A stretch of 64,000 nt of DNA from Opitutia bacterium ISCC 52 (lineage in GTDB: Bacteria; Verrucomicrobiota; Verrucomicrobiia; Opitutales; UBA2995). This document shows, piece after piece, positions 18,967-27,478 of the stretch (positions are counted from its first letter, which is position 1; each line of letters opens with the position of its first letter). The DNA is taken from NCBI GenBank assembly GCA_014529675.2, contig CP076040.1:4111894-4175893 (forward strand), in the 5' to 3' direction. A program made the translations under genes and the position numbers. The notes beneath the pieces were generated by a model. That model saw nothing but the letters and a program-made list of their open reading frames with translations, did no database searches and was not told where the DNA came from.

Positions 18967-18995
18967 TTTGCGTTTATCTGTGTTCATCTGCGGTT
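18966..18995 (-). repeat. Right 30-bp inverted repeat of the GxxExxY unit
   Basis: Starts at the last base of the GxxExxY stop codon. Its reverse complement matches the left copy at 27 of 30 positions (core CCGCAGATG.ACACAGAT.AAC). The two copies bound a unit of 429 bp. Confidence 0.85.
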
Positions 18996-19015
18996 AAAAT
19001 CTTTTTACTTACCTC

Positions 19016-19360
19016 ATGCCAGAACCAACCCTATTCACTAAAATCATCAATGGAGATATCCCGGGTAACTTCGAGCACGAGGACGATCTCTGCGTTGCCA
19101 TTCGAGATATCGATCCTCAAGCCCCGGTCCATATCCTTGTGATTCCTAAAAAGCCGATTGTTCGCACGGCCCTGGCCGAAGACGAAGACCAAGCCGTACT
19201 TGGGCATTTGCTTCTGACCGCTAGAGACGTGGCCAAGAAGGTCGGATTGGAGGATGGCTTTCGTATCGTAATCAACAATGGCCGCCATGGAGGTGAAGCC
19301 GTGCCCCATCTACATGTTCATCTTCTGGGTGGACGCCAAATGAGTTGGCCTCCAGGTTGA
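19016..19360 (+). CDS. HIT-family (HINT-type) nucleotide-binding hydrolase
   Basis: Small histidine-triad protein of 114 residues that would hydrolyse purine nucleoside phosphoramidates. It has the N-terminal FTKIINGDIP typical of the HINT branch, an HILVIPKKP strand and the triad HLHVHLL (His98, His100, His102). The C-terminus GGRQMSWPPG is also typical of bacterial HINT proteins. The ATG lies 21 bases after the right repeat of the GxxExxY unit, so any native promoter must lie within or beyond that unit. A symporter gene follows after 6 bases. Confidence 0.93.
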   Translation: MPEPTLFTKIINGDIPGNFEHEDDLCVAIRDIDPQAPVHILVIPKKPIVRTALAEDEDQAVLGHLLLTARDVAKKVGLEDGFRIVINNGRHGGEAVPHLHVHLLGGRQMSWPPG

Positions 19361-19366
19361 TAGGCC

Positions 19367-20782
19367 ATGTTGGAAATAGCGGGGTTCATATTTTTCCTGG
19401 CCGTGTTCGCTGGAATTGGACTCTGGTCCAATAAGAAGCGAACTTCGGCAGGCAACGATTACTTGTTGGCCGGCCAGACGGTAAATCCACTACTCACTGC
19501 ACTCTCGGCCGCTGCCACAAAATACAGTGGCTACATGTTTATTGGCCTTATCGGCTATATTTATACCTATGGCATCTCCGCTATCTGGCTTATCTGCGGC
19601 TTTCTATTTGGAGATGTCATTGCCTACAGCTTCGTGCATCGACACCTGAGACAGGCGACCGAAGACACGAAGGCCTCGACCTTTGCTGAATTATTGAGCC
19701 GATGGCACTCGGGTAGCTATCGATACCTCAGAATGGCTGTTGGATTACTTACCTTAATCTTCTTGTGCACCTATGCTGGAGCTCAGCTAAACGCCGGAGG
19801 AAAAGCACTGTATGCGATATTCGGTTGGCCAACCGTTTCAGGTGCCCTGATCGGCGCAGGTCTAATTCTCGTTTATTGTCTCTTTGGTGGTCTACGAGCC
19901 TCCATTTGGACAGATGCGGCCCAGTCAATCCTCATGATGACAGCTATTTTGCTTCTGCTGATTTCGGCCGTCGTCCATATAGGGGGAGTCACGGTGTTTG
20001 TGGAGCAACTGAAACTGGTTGAACCCGGTTATCTCGATCCGGGAGTGACTCGGTTCGGATCCATCCAAGCGACTCTACTGTTTGCCTTCGGATGGTTGTT
20101 TAATGGCATAGGAGTCGCCGGGCAGCCTCAGGTCATGATTCGTTTCATGGCTCTGGATAAAACCGAACACATAAAGAAGACAGGATTCCTATACTTTCTT
20201 TGGAGTGGTAGTTTTCTTTTGGCCATTTTGGGAGTAGGCTTGGCCACTCGACTCTACATCACGCAAGCGAGCGGCTTTGATCCAGAACTTGCACTCCCCG
20301 AATTGTCTCAGATCTTAATGCCAGGTCTGGCGGTCGGTGTGATTCTTGGAGGGGTCTTTGCAGCGAGTATGTCCACTACAGATTCTCAAGTACTTAGTTG
20401 CTCGGCTGTGCTCAGCGAAGACTTTAATCTCTGGAAAGGAGCGAACGGGAAACGTATTTCCACTCTCATCATCACCATTGGCTCCTTGGCTATCGCCTTA
20501 TTTGCCACCGCCAGTGTATTCAACTTGGTCATATTTGCATGGACCGCGCTTGCCTGCTCCATAGGTCCACTCGTCATCATCCATGCACTCGGTGCTCGTC
20601 CACGCGAGTGGCTCTGCTTTCTCATGATGCTGGTGGGAATGACAGTGGCCTTTACATGGAGAGCATCAGGACTTGGGCAACAATTCTACGAAGGCGCACC
20701 TGGAATATTGTCGGCGCTGGCCACATTTGGAATCCTAAGGCTGATTCTAAAAGACAAGGCTGTTAACGCCGCTAAAGATTGA
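19367..20782 (+). CDS. Sodium:solute symporter family transporter
   Basis: Inner-membrane sodium-coupled symporter of the SSS family. The 471-residue protein has about 12-13 predicted helices, an early SAAATKYSGYMFIGLIGY segment (TM2 sodium-site region) and ASMSTTDSQVLSCSAVLSED near residues 330-350. The latter resembles PutP-type sodium/proline transporters, so an amino acid or related organic solute is plausible but not certain. It starts 6 bases after the HIT gene. Its 3' end overlaps the end of the convergent dprA remnant by 11 bp. Confidence 0.9.
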   Translation: MLEIAGFIFFLAVFAGIGLWSNKKRTSAGNDYLLAGQTVNPLLTALSAAATKYSGYMFIGLIGYIYTYGISAIWLICGFLFGDVIAYSFVHRHLRQATEDTKASTFAELLSRWHSGSYRYLRMAVGLLTLIFLCTYAGAQLNAGGKALYAIFGWPTVSGALIGAGLILVYCLFGGLRASIWTDAAQSILMMTAILLLLISAVVHIGGVTVFVEQLKLVEPGYLDPGVTRFGSIQATLLFAFGWLFNGIGVAGQPQVMIRFMALDKTEHIKKTGFLYFLWSGSFLLAILGVGLATRLYITQASGFDPELALPELSQILMPGLAVGVILGGVFAASMSTTDSQVLSCSAVLSEDFNLWKGANGKRISTLIITIGSLAIALFATASVFNLVIFAWTALACSIGPLVIIHALGARPREWLCFLMMLVGMTVAFTWRASGLGQQFYEGAPGILSALATFGILRLILKDKAVNAAKD

Positions 20783-21398
20783 GACTCGCCTCAAACGTAC
20801 CGTCGAAGCGTTTCACAATCAAATGCTTGAGCTCGAGTAGCATCAAGGCCGATGCCAACTCGGGTGAAGATTTTCCCGTTCGATCAATCAGGCGATCCAT
20901 ATCGAGTACTTCCCCGCCTTCAAATTGCTTCATGATCAGCTGCTCCTCATCCGACAATTGAAATGATTGGGTGACGGTTTCTGCCGGTTCATCGGTCGAC
21001 TTGTCGATCAGCAAATAGCCAAGCTCTTCTACCACGTCCTCGGGCTTGGCTAATAAGCTGGCACCTTCACGAATCAATTGATGGCAGCCACGACTGGTCG
21101 ATTGGTCCATACGCCCAGGCACCGCAAATACAGTTCTCCCCTGCTCGGCCGCAAATCGAGCGGAGATCATGCTTCCCCCATAAAGATCTGACTCTACCAC
21201 AATCAAACCCTGACACATGCCGCTAACAATGCGGTTACGCATGGGGAATGTCTGCCGATCAGCTCGTCGCCCAAACGGAAACTCACTTACTACTGCCCCA
21301 GTCTTGGCAATTTGATTAAACAATTCAAAATTCTCTGCGGGATAGACGATATCCATGCCACATCCCATCACGGCAATGGTTTTCCCATCTACCTCCAA
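20772..21398 (-). pseudogene. dprA: DprA, C-terminal part after an in-frame stop
   Basis: C-terminal two thirds of the DNA-processing protein, in the same frame as 21414-21887. The first codons after the TAA read AHKGALEVDGKTIAVMGCG, continuing the Rossmann fold without loss of sequence, followed by ESDLYGGSMISARFAAEQGR and FAVPGR motifs and a winged-helix-like C-terminal domain. Coding sequence continues up to the TAA at 21414-21416; 21398 is just the first possible TTG restart (LEVDG). Without the N-terminal half it is unlikely to bind ssDNA and RecA normally. Confidence 0.85.
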
Positions 21399-21413
21399 GG
21401 CTCCTTTGTGAGC

Positions 21414-21887
21414 TTAGGTATCCACACCACGGGCGCCGCCACTCACAATGCAAAATCCACAACGCGCCAGCTCACGCCCCAACTTACGTGCTACTTGCCT
21501 ACCATAAACCGAAGTCTTCCGGCTGCCGACAATGGCGACAGCAGGTCGGTCCAGGTCATATTCACCTTTCCAATACAATCCGATAGGGGGATCGTAGATC
21601 TCCTTCAACAAGGCGGGGTATTCCTCCGATTCGGTAATCACAAATCGAATACCCGATTGCTCCATTTGCCTGAGCTGTTTTTCGAGATCAAGATGAGTTT
21701 GCCAAGAACGTAAGGTATTAACAATGGCGTCACCGACACCTTTGACATTCTTCAGTTGGCTGGAGCTAGCATTAAAAATCGAAACCGGATCTCCGTGAAA
21801 TGCATCCAACAACCGCCGAAGAGTGATCGGCCCAATATTCGGCAAACCATTTAGAACGATGAAGGCGTTATAACGATTGAGTTCCAT
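21414..21887 (-). pseudogene. dprA: DprA, N-terminal part ending at an in-frame TAA
   Basis: DprA loads RecA onto incoming single-stranded DNA during natural transformation. This part has the helix-hairpin-helix-like N-terminal domain and the start of the Rossmann fold: AIVGSRKTSVYGRQVARKLG, then SGGARGVDT, at which point a TAA replaces one residue before the expected AHKGAL. The two pieces together give about 371 codons, the normal size of DprA. It is the last gene of the long rnhC-to-dprA operon, 43 bases after nnr. A real nonsense mutation, or a sequencing error, are both possible. Confidence 0.88.
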
Positions 21888-21930
21888 TGAGAATCAGGAG
21901 GGTTAATAACTATCCTGCCTCATTCCCGCC

Positions 21931-23499
21931 TTAAAGAAAACTCAAAATATCGGTAGCCTTCGCAGCCACCTGCCCTTGCCGTTGGGCCATGGCATCTGCC
22001 GCGGCACCCTGCCAGGCTACCCCTTCAGCGACTGATACCAATAAATCGCTATTCGGTATGGCAATACGCCCTCCTACGAGACCCGACAAAATATCGCCGC
22101 TACCGCCCCGTGCCAAAACCGGACCACCGGCGCACGAGTAAACAGCAAGTCCCTCGCCTGCGATTAAAGTAGGGGATCCTTTCATGATGACAACGCAACC
22201 GGTATCACTCGCTAACTTCAAAACATCCATCTCGGAAACAGGCGTATTCAACTCGCGATCTAACAACCGATTAAACTCTCCGACGTGAGGACTGACCACG
22301 CAAGATCGGCCCTGCCAATCAAGAGAAACGATGCCCAGGCGCAACCCATCCGCATCGAGCAATACAGGTGCATCACTCAGTGCAAGCACCTCTTCGATCA
22401 AGGTTGCTGTCTCCTCATGTGTGCCCATTCCGGGACCGATGATCCAACCACTTGCTCTTTTGGCATGCTGGCGAATCAGACCTAATCCCTCCAAGGCCAA
22501 TCCCCCATGTTCTGGGATCTCGGGCAACCCAACCCACATCGCTTCAGGAATCTTTCCCGCAGCTTCGGCAACGATACTTTCCGGAACGAAACAGGTTACC
22601 AGGCCCACTCCACTTTTAAGTGCAGATTGTGTCGCCATCAGAATGGCTCCAGGCATGGTGGTTGAACCGCCCACTAAAAAGACATGACCATACGTTTTCT
22701 TGTGGGTCTGCGACAAACGCAGGCTTCTTTGAAAGCTCAGGATAGCTTTGGACAATACGTAACGATCGGCCTCTAAGGATTGATCGAAAAATCCGATGTC
22801 CAGATAGCGAATGCGCCCTACCTTTGATCGATTGGCAGAAGCAAACAAAGCCGACTTGGCAATTCCAGTAGCATATGAGAAGTCTGCTCGAAAGGCATCT
22901 TGATCGGCTTCGTCCCCTAGCCCACTAGGAAGATCGACCGCAATTCGACAGGCGATTCCTTCGTGGCTATGGGTCCATCGTAGAAGCTCCAAGGCTGGCG
23001 TGCGCAGAGGAGGTCTAAATTGCATCCCCAGAATTCCATCCACACAAAGATCGAAATCTTCGTCTCCCAGAAATATACTCAACTGTCTTTCAATGGTGCC
23101 CTGGTCTCCAGCTCTCAAAGAAAGGTAACGAAGCCTATTTCCACCTGCGACCTGTAACTGGTCCAAACATCGCCTGACTAGAGGTCGCAGATGCCCTAGT
23201 CCGTAGGGGAAAACCAAGTCTGCCTGTGCCTCGGTATTTGAAGCAAGGATATGACGAGTTGCAATCAATGCATCACCTCCATTGTGTCCTTTGCCAACGA
23301 GTATGAGTGCCCGACGAATCGGTCTCCTTCCTAATACCTCCTGAACATCCAGCTGTGCTTGGGAAGCGATGGCCGCGCCGGCACAATTCATTGCCTTCCA
23401 CTCTTCTGCTTCATCGCCTTTGAAGTAGTCTTTTTCAAAAGCTTGAGACTCGGCACAATCAAGCACTGGATGCAAGTAGCCGGAATCTCGAAGAGTCAT
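21931..23499 (-). CDS. nnr: Bifunctional NAD(P)H-hydrate epimerase/dehydratase
   Basis: Metabolite-repair enzyme that restores damaged NADHX/NADPHX. The 522-residue protein has an N-terminal YjeF_N epimerase domain (GKGHNGGDALIATRHI near residues 69-84) and a C-terminal ribokinase-like, ADP-dependent dehydratase domain with GPGMGTHEET, LLDADGL, SPHVGEFNRLL, MKGSPTLIA and GGSGDILSGLVGG. Domain order and length are standard. It starts one base after the acpS stop, inside the long minus-strand operon. Confidence 0.94.
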   Translation of the reverse strand: MTLRDSGYLHPVLDCAESQAFEKDYFKGDEAEEWKAMNCAGAAIASQAQLDVQEVLGRRPIRRALILVGKGHNGGDALIATRHILASNTEAQADLVFPYGLGHLRPLVRRCLDQLQVAGGNRLRYLSLRAGDQGTIERQLSIFLGDEDFDLCVDGILGMQFRPPLRTPALELLRWTHSHEGIACRIAVDLPSGLGDEADQDAFRADFSYATGIAKSALFASANRSKVGRIRYLDIGFFDQSLEADRYVLSKAILSFQRSLRLSQTHKKTYGHVFLVGGSTTMPGAILMATQSALKSGVGLVTCFVPESIVAEAAGKIPEAMWVGLPEIPEHGGLALEGLGLIRQHAKRASGWIIGPGMGTHEETATLIEEVLALSDAPVLLDADGLRLGIVSLDWQGRSCVVSPHVGEFNRLLDRELNTPVSEMDVLKLASDTGCVVIMKGSPTLIAGEGLAVYSCAGGPVLARGGSGDILSGLVGGRIAIPNSDLLVSVAEGVAWQGAAADAMAQRQGQVAAKATDILSFL

Positions 23500-23500
23500 C

Positions 23501-23950
23501 TTATTCGCCTTTAGTTTCGTTTACTAAAACTGCAACAGCAACCGCTGTAGTGCTTGTATGGGATAAGGTGATACGAACATCCGTAGCTCCTAAAGTTTTC
23601 AACAAAGCTTTGCTCAGATCGTCGAAACGGACAAGCGGCTCCATTCGCGAGCCATGGTAGATGGAACAAGAGGTCCAACTAAAGAGTTTTCCGATTCCGG
23701 TAGAAAAGCTTTTTGAGACGGCTTCCTTTGCAGCAAATCGTACCGCTAGATGGGGAAACGGATTCGATTTGCTCATACAGTAATCTTGTTCCTCCTGGGT
23801 AAATACACGTTTGAGGAAACGATCTTTCTGTCGTTCATAGACCTCTCGCACACGCTCGACTTCGATCACATCAACGCCCACATTGAGAAAGGTAGCTCCA
23901 GTTGGAAAGGTCGCGGCTAACTCAGCCAAGCTGGGTTCCTCATAGGACAT
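23501..23950 (-). CDS. acpS: Holo-[acyl-carrier-protein] synthase
   Basis: Transfers phosphopantetheine from CoA to acyl carrier protein. The 149-residue product has the magnesium-binding Asp27 (GVDVIEVERV) and Glu76 (RFAAKEAVSKS), plus the C-terminal SHTSTTAVAVAV strand. It carries about 20 extra N-terminal residues compared with the E. coli enzyme. Its start overlaps the pdxJ stop by 11 bases; the pdxJ-acpS order is conserved in many bacteria, including E. coli. Confidence 0.95.
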   Translation of the reverse strand: MSYEEPSLAELAATFPTGATFLNVGVDVIEVERVREVYERQKDRFLKRVFTQEEQDYCMSKSNPFPHLAVRFAAKEAVSKSFSTGIGKLFSWTSCSIYHGSRMEPLVRFDDLSKALLKTLGATDVRITLSHTSTTAVAVAVLVNETKGE

Positions 23951-24698
23951 TCATCAACCTCCTCATTTCACGCACCGATTCTTGAACACCCGTAAATAAT
24001 GAACGGCTAACGAGACTATGCCCGATGTTCAATTCATGTAAGTGCGGAAGCGTACGAACTTCGCTCACGTTCACGTAGTTGATGCCATGGCCTGCATTAA
24101 TCTGTAATCCACAACCATGTCCCAATTCCGCGCCGGATTTGAGTCGTAAGAATTCATTATCACGTTCCGGAGTATAATAAGCATTCGAGTAGGCCCCAGT
24201 ATGAAGCTCCACTGCAGTCGCTCCTAAATCAGCTGAAGCCTGGATATGTGCCGGCACTGGATCGATAAATAGACTTACAATGACGCCGGCCTCATTCAGC
24301 CCATTCACGACCTTGGCAACTCGGTCTTTGAACTGGATGACATCAAGCCCCCCTTCGGTTGTAATCTCCTCCCGGCTTTCGGGAACGATGCAGGCGTAGT
24401 CCGGTTTCAACTCCAAGGCAAAGTCCAGCATCGCGTCGGTAGCCGCCATTTCCAAATTCAAGGGAATCCGAAGACACTCACGAAGTCGCTCCACGTCGCG
24501 CTGTTGCATATGGCGCCGATCTTCACGCAAGTGAACGGTTATACTATCAGCTCCGGCAATCTCACATTGCTGGGCATAAAATACAGGATCCGGCTCGACA
24601 ATTCCGCCCGTCGTTTCAGCGGATTCACGATACCGGGCTTGTCTGACCGTTGCGCAGTGGTCGATGTTAACACCGAGTAATAGCTCTTGTTGGCTCAT
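23940..24698 (-). CDS. pdxJ: Pyridoxine 5'-phosphate synthase
   Basis: Condenses 1-deoxyxylulose 5-phosphate with 3-amino-2-oxopropyl phosphate to give PNP, the ring-closing step of DXP-dependent vitamin B6 synthesis. The 252-residue TIM-barrel protein has LLGVNIDHCATVRQAR, SITVHLREDRRHM, NLEMAA and NAGHGINYVNV. The frame is open 12 codons upstream, but MSQQELLLGVNIDH at 24698 is the family start. It overlaps acpS by 11 bases. Confidence 0.96.
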   Translation of the reverse strand: MSQQELLLGVNIDHCATVRQARYRESAETTGGIVEPDPVFYAQQCEIAGADSITVHLREDRRHMQQRDVERLRECLRIPLNLEMAATDAMLDFALELKPDYACIVPESREEITTEGGLDVIQFKDRVAKVVNGLNEAGVIVSLFIDPVPAHIQASADLGATAVELHTGAYSNAYYTPERDNEFLRLKSGAELGHGCGLQINAGHGINYVNVSEVRTLPHLHELNIGHSLVSRSLFTGVQESVREMRRLMNVL

Positions 24699-24768
24699 AA
24701 TAAAATTCAAGGAGGGGCACCGTAGAGCCTCCAATCAGGTCGTTCCAGACAATAAAGCTCAAACTGTT

Positions 24769-25206
24769 TTAGGATAACGCAGCCTTCACTTGGGCCGAGG
24801 CGATCTTCATATCCAATGCAGCTCCGTGCTCTTTCTTTAGCTGCCCCATCACGAGTCCCATTTCTTTCATGCTACTTGCACCCGTCGCTTCAATTGCTGT
24901 GGCAACTAATTCGGGATAGGCACTTTCTTCAAGCTTGGCCGGGAGTAGTGCTGTCAGTAATTCAACGCATTGATTGAGCTCACCCGCCTTGTCATCGCGA
25001 CCTGCCTTGGCAAATGCCTCGGCCGACTCTTTGAATTTACCAGCCTCCTTCTGCACCACTTGGATCTGCTGAGCCTCATCAAAGTCCTTATTGGCTCGGA
25101 CTTCGCCTTCTTGAATAGCGGCTAAGGCCGCGCCATAGGCCTCAGTGGCGATGGGATCACGCGCCAAGCGCGCCTTCTGGTGGAGTTGTTTTAGATTATC
25201 CTTCAT
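24769..25206 (-). CDS. GatB/YqeY domain-containing protein
   Basis: A 145-residue helical protein of the YqeY family, related to the C-terminal tRNA-binding tail of GatB. It has the opening LHQKARLARDPIATEAYGA-like helix and the closing SMKEMGLVMGQLKKEHGAALD segment. Function is unsettled; in other bacteria it is often linked to tRNA-dependent amidation or to rpsU. Its ATG overlaps the glpD stop by 4 bp. rpsU itself lies about 5.6 kb away on the same strand, not adjacent. Confidence 0.9.
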   Translation of the reverse strand: MKDNLKQLHQKARLARDPIATEAYGAALAAIQEGEVRANKDFDEAQQIQVVQKEAGKFKESAEAFAKAGRDDKAGELNQCVELLTALLPAKLEESAYPELVATAIEATGASSMKEMGLVMGQLKKEHGAALDMKIASAQVKAALS

Positions 25207-26771
25207 GATATTGGTAAATAGTTCTTTGCGATTTCCAGAAATGAATCAACGGAAGATTGAACCCACGCTTCATCACGATCCATTTTCTTAGCCATGAACC
25301 GGGCGACCTCTAGAGCTGCTTCAATAGCCGCCTGCGCATCGAGTAATAAAGAACGTGTTCGGCGTGATAAAACATCTTCTACCGATTCTACGAGTTCGTT
25401 CTCAATGGCCCACATGACCTCCGCCCAACAATAGGGCAATCGCTCATGGATGGCTTCGTCCCATTTCGGCTTCCAGGAAATCATCGTCTTCAAATGCCTG
25501 GCATCGATCCCATATTGACCAAACCGTGTCGGCTCCTTGGGAAGATCTTCGTCGTAAGCAGAGTAACGAGTGGCCATGGAACGAGAGGCTCGTTCCGCGA
25601 GTTGCCCCACTTCGATAGCCTTATCTATGGCATCCTCTCCCATCTTCCGAAAGGTTGTCCATTTACCTCCGGCGATGGTTATCAAACCTGAAGGACTCAC
25701 TTCGATGACATGATTCCGGGAAAGGGCGGATGTATCTCCCTGCTTTCTCGGATCCATAACAAGCGGACGAAGACCTGAATACACGCTGCGGATATCTTTC
25801 TTCTCAATGGGGCGAGTCAGATAGGGCGCTGCATTCTCCAACATGAATGCTATTTCCTCTTCAGTTGGCTTTGGTTCCAGGCAGAGATCGTCATCGGGTA
25901 CATCGGTCGTTCCAACAATTACTTTCCCCAACCAGGGGACTAGAAACAACAAGCGCCCGTCGGACGTTTTCGGGACCATGATGGCGTTTCCGTTTGGAAG
26001 AAAATCTCCGTCTACAACCAGGTGGCTTCCTCGACTAGAACGAATGATCGGCTTCACATTTGGAGTGTCTTCATTTCGAATGGCATCGGAAAATATCCCG
26101 GTGGCTTGAATAACTACACGGGCCTTGATCGAGATCGTTTCATGGCTAACCGTATCAAGAGCTTCAATACCCGTAACTCTACCTGCCTCTTTGTTGAGTC
26201 GGGTCACTTTCATGTAGTTGAGAGCCACATGACCCCGTCTCCAAATCGTTTTCACAGTCTGCATGCACAAGCGGGCATCATCGAATTGACCATCCCAATA
26301 AACCACACCACCAGCCAGGGTATCCGGTTTTAAAGTAGGAACTCGCGCAAGCGCCTGCTCTTTGTTGCAGCGCTTGGAGGAATGAATGCGTAGACTCCCT
26401 GCCAAGCGATCATACATCCATAGCCCCATGCGATAGTACCAAGTTTCAGCCCAGGAGTAGGTGGGAATAAGAAAGGGTTGCGGCGTAACCAGGTAAGGCA
26501 CGTGGTTTAAAAGCCACCCACGTTCAGCCAGGGATTCTTTAACCAAAGATACGTTTCCTTGTCGCAAGTATCGAACTCCTCCATGGATCAGCTTGGTACT
26601 GCGACTCGATGTACCGTTGGCGAAGTCCGCCTCTTCCAGAAGCAATGTTCGGTAGCCCCTAGAGACAGAATCCAACGCACACCCCAACCCGGTAGCTCCC
26701 CCTCCGATGATGACCACATCCCAGGGAAGAGATTCCGATTTGATACGTTCGATACCTCGTGCGCGATTCAT
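25203..26771 (-). CDS. glpD: Glycerol-3-phosphate dehydrogenase (FAD-dependent)
   Basis: Membrane-associated flavoenzyme oxidising sn-glycerol 3-phosphate to DHAP and passing electrons to quinone. The 522-residue protein has the FAD motif VVIIGGGATGLGCALD near residues 19-34, TSSRSTKLIHGGVRYL, TDVPDDD and GGKWTTFRKM near the end of the FAD domain, and a C-terminal helical cap. All are family hallmarks. No glpK or glpF is nearby, so here it sits in a mixed housekeeping operon, one base downstream of rnhB. Confidence 0.94.
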   Translation of the reverse strand: MNRARGIERIKSESLPWDVVIIGGGATGLGCALDSVSRGYRTLLLEEADFANGTSSRSTKLIHGGVRYLRQGNVSLVKESLAERGWLLNHVPYLVTPQPFLIPTYSWAETWYYRMGLWMYDRLAGSLRIHSSKRCNKEQALARVPTLKPDTLAGGVVYWDGQFDDARLCMQTVKTIWRRGHVALNYMKVTRLNKEAGRVTGIEALDTVSHETISIKARVVIQATGIFSDAIRNEDTPNVKPIIRSSRGSHLVVDGDFLPNGNAIMVPKTSDGRLLFLVPWLGKVIVGTTDVPDDDLCLEPKPTEEEIAFMLENAAPYLTRPIEKKDIRSVYSGLRPLVMDPRKQGDTSALSRNHVIEVSPSGLITIAGGKWTTFRKMGEDAIDKAIEVGQLAERASRSMATRYSAYDEDLPKEPTRFGQYGIDARHLKTMISWKPKWDEAIHERLPYCWAEVMWAIENELVESVEDVLSRRTRSLLLDAQAAIEAALEVARFMAKKMDRDEAWVQSSVDSFLEIAKNYLPIS

Positions 26772-26772
26772 G

Positions 26773-27474
26773 CTAGGTAGATAGAATGTTGTTTAGGAAG
26801 CTGGGTCGATGAATTTTACAAGGACCATGCGCCTTTAACGCTTCGATGTGTTTCTTGGTGCCATAGCCTTTATTGGAGGTAAATCCATAGGCGGGATAGT
26901 GCTCGGCTTGCTTCTGCATGTAGCGATCTCGTGTAACCTTGGCGATGATGGAGGCCATGGCAATAGACAGGGACTTGCCGTCACCCTTCACAATCGCGGT
27001 ATGAACGAATGGGAATGGCTTTAGCGGTTTTCCATCGACCAAGATGCGAGCCACCGATGATCCCTCCGTTTCACGAAATAACCAATCGTTCCCTTCGTCT
27101 GGCACCTGGAAAGGACAATCGTCCAGGGATTGAAGTTGTTGAACACAGTTGGCCATCGCTTTCCGGGTCGCTCCAAGGATGTTGAGTGACTCAATATCAT
27201 TGATGTAGGCCATGAAACTGGCGAAATGGATCAACCCTGGTTCTGCCTGGAGAATGGCTTCGAACAAATGCTCACGTGTTTTCTCAGCCAGCTGCTTTGA
27301 GTCATTGATCTTCGCCGCATGCTTCGCAGCCCAGTCTGATTGATAAAAGTCTTTAGTTAAATAGACAGCCGCCGCACTGACAGGTCCAGCTAGAGGTCCC
27401 CTTCCCGCTTCGTCTACTCCAATGACTGCAGGAACGTCCTCCAGATATTGCAGATCAAAGTCGAGGAGCCGCAT
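26773..27474 (-). CDS. rnhB: Ribonuclease HII
   Basis: Cleaves RNA in RNA-DNA hybrids and initiates ribonucleotide excision repair. The 233-residue protein has the catalytic DEAGRGPLAGP (Asp21, Glu22), a later VDGKPL aspartate, AKVTRDR and the C-terminal GYGTKKH ... GPCKIHRPSF. Length is normal apart from a small insertion near residues 100-120. It begins four bases after the rnhC stop, so both type 2 RNases H are in one operon. Confidence 0.95.
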   Translation of the reverse strand: MRLLDFDLQYLEDVPAVIGVDEAGRGPLAGPVSAAAVYLTKDFYQSDWAAKHAAKINDSKQLAEKTREHLFEAILQAEPGLIHFASFMAYINDIESLNILGATRKAMANCVQQLQSLDDCPFQVPDEGNDWLFRETEGSSVARILVDGKPLKPFPFVHTAIVKGDGKSLSIAMASIIAKVTRDRYMQKQAEHYPAYGFTSNKGYGTKKHIEALKAHGPCKIHRPSFLNNILST

Positions 27475-27478
27475 AAGC

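Noticed and set aside
18561-19015. Insertion sequence at the inverted repeats
   Set aside because: No transposase frame lies between or near the repeats and no target duplication is visible.
12592-21887. Alternative genetic code or programmed stop-codon readthrough
   Set aside because: TAA and TAG are used as normal gene ends elsewhere (for example TAG for the UDP-glucuronate decarboxylase, TAA for hisN), and no stem-loop or known readthrough context follows the two in-frame stops.
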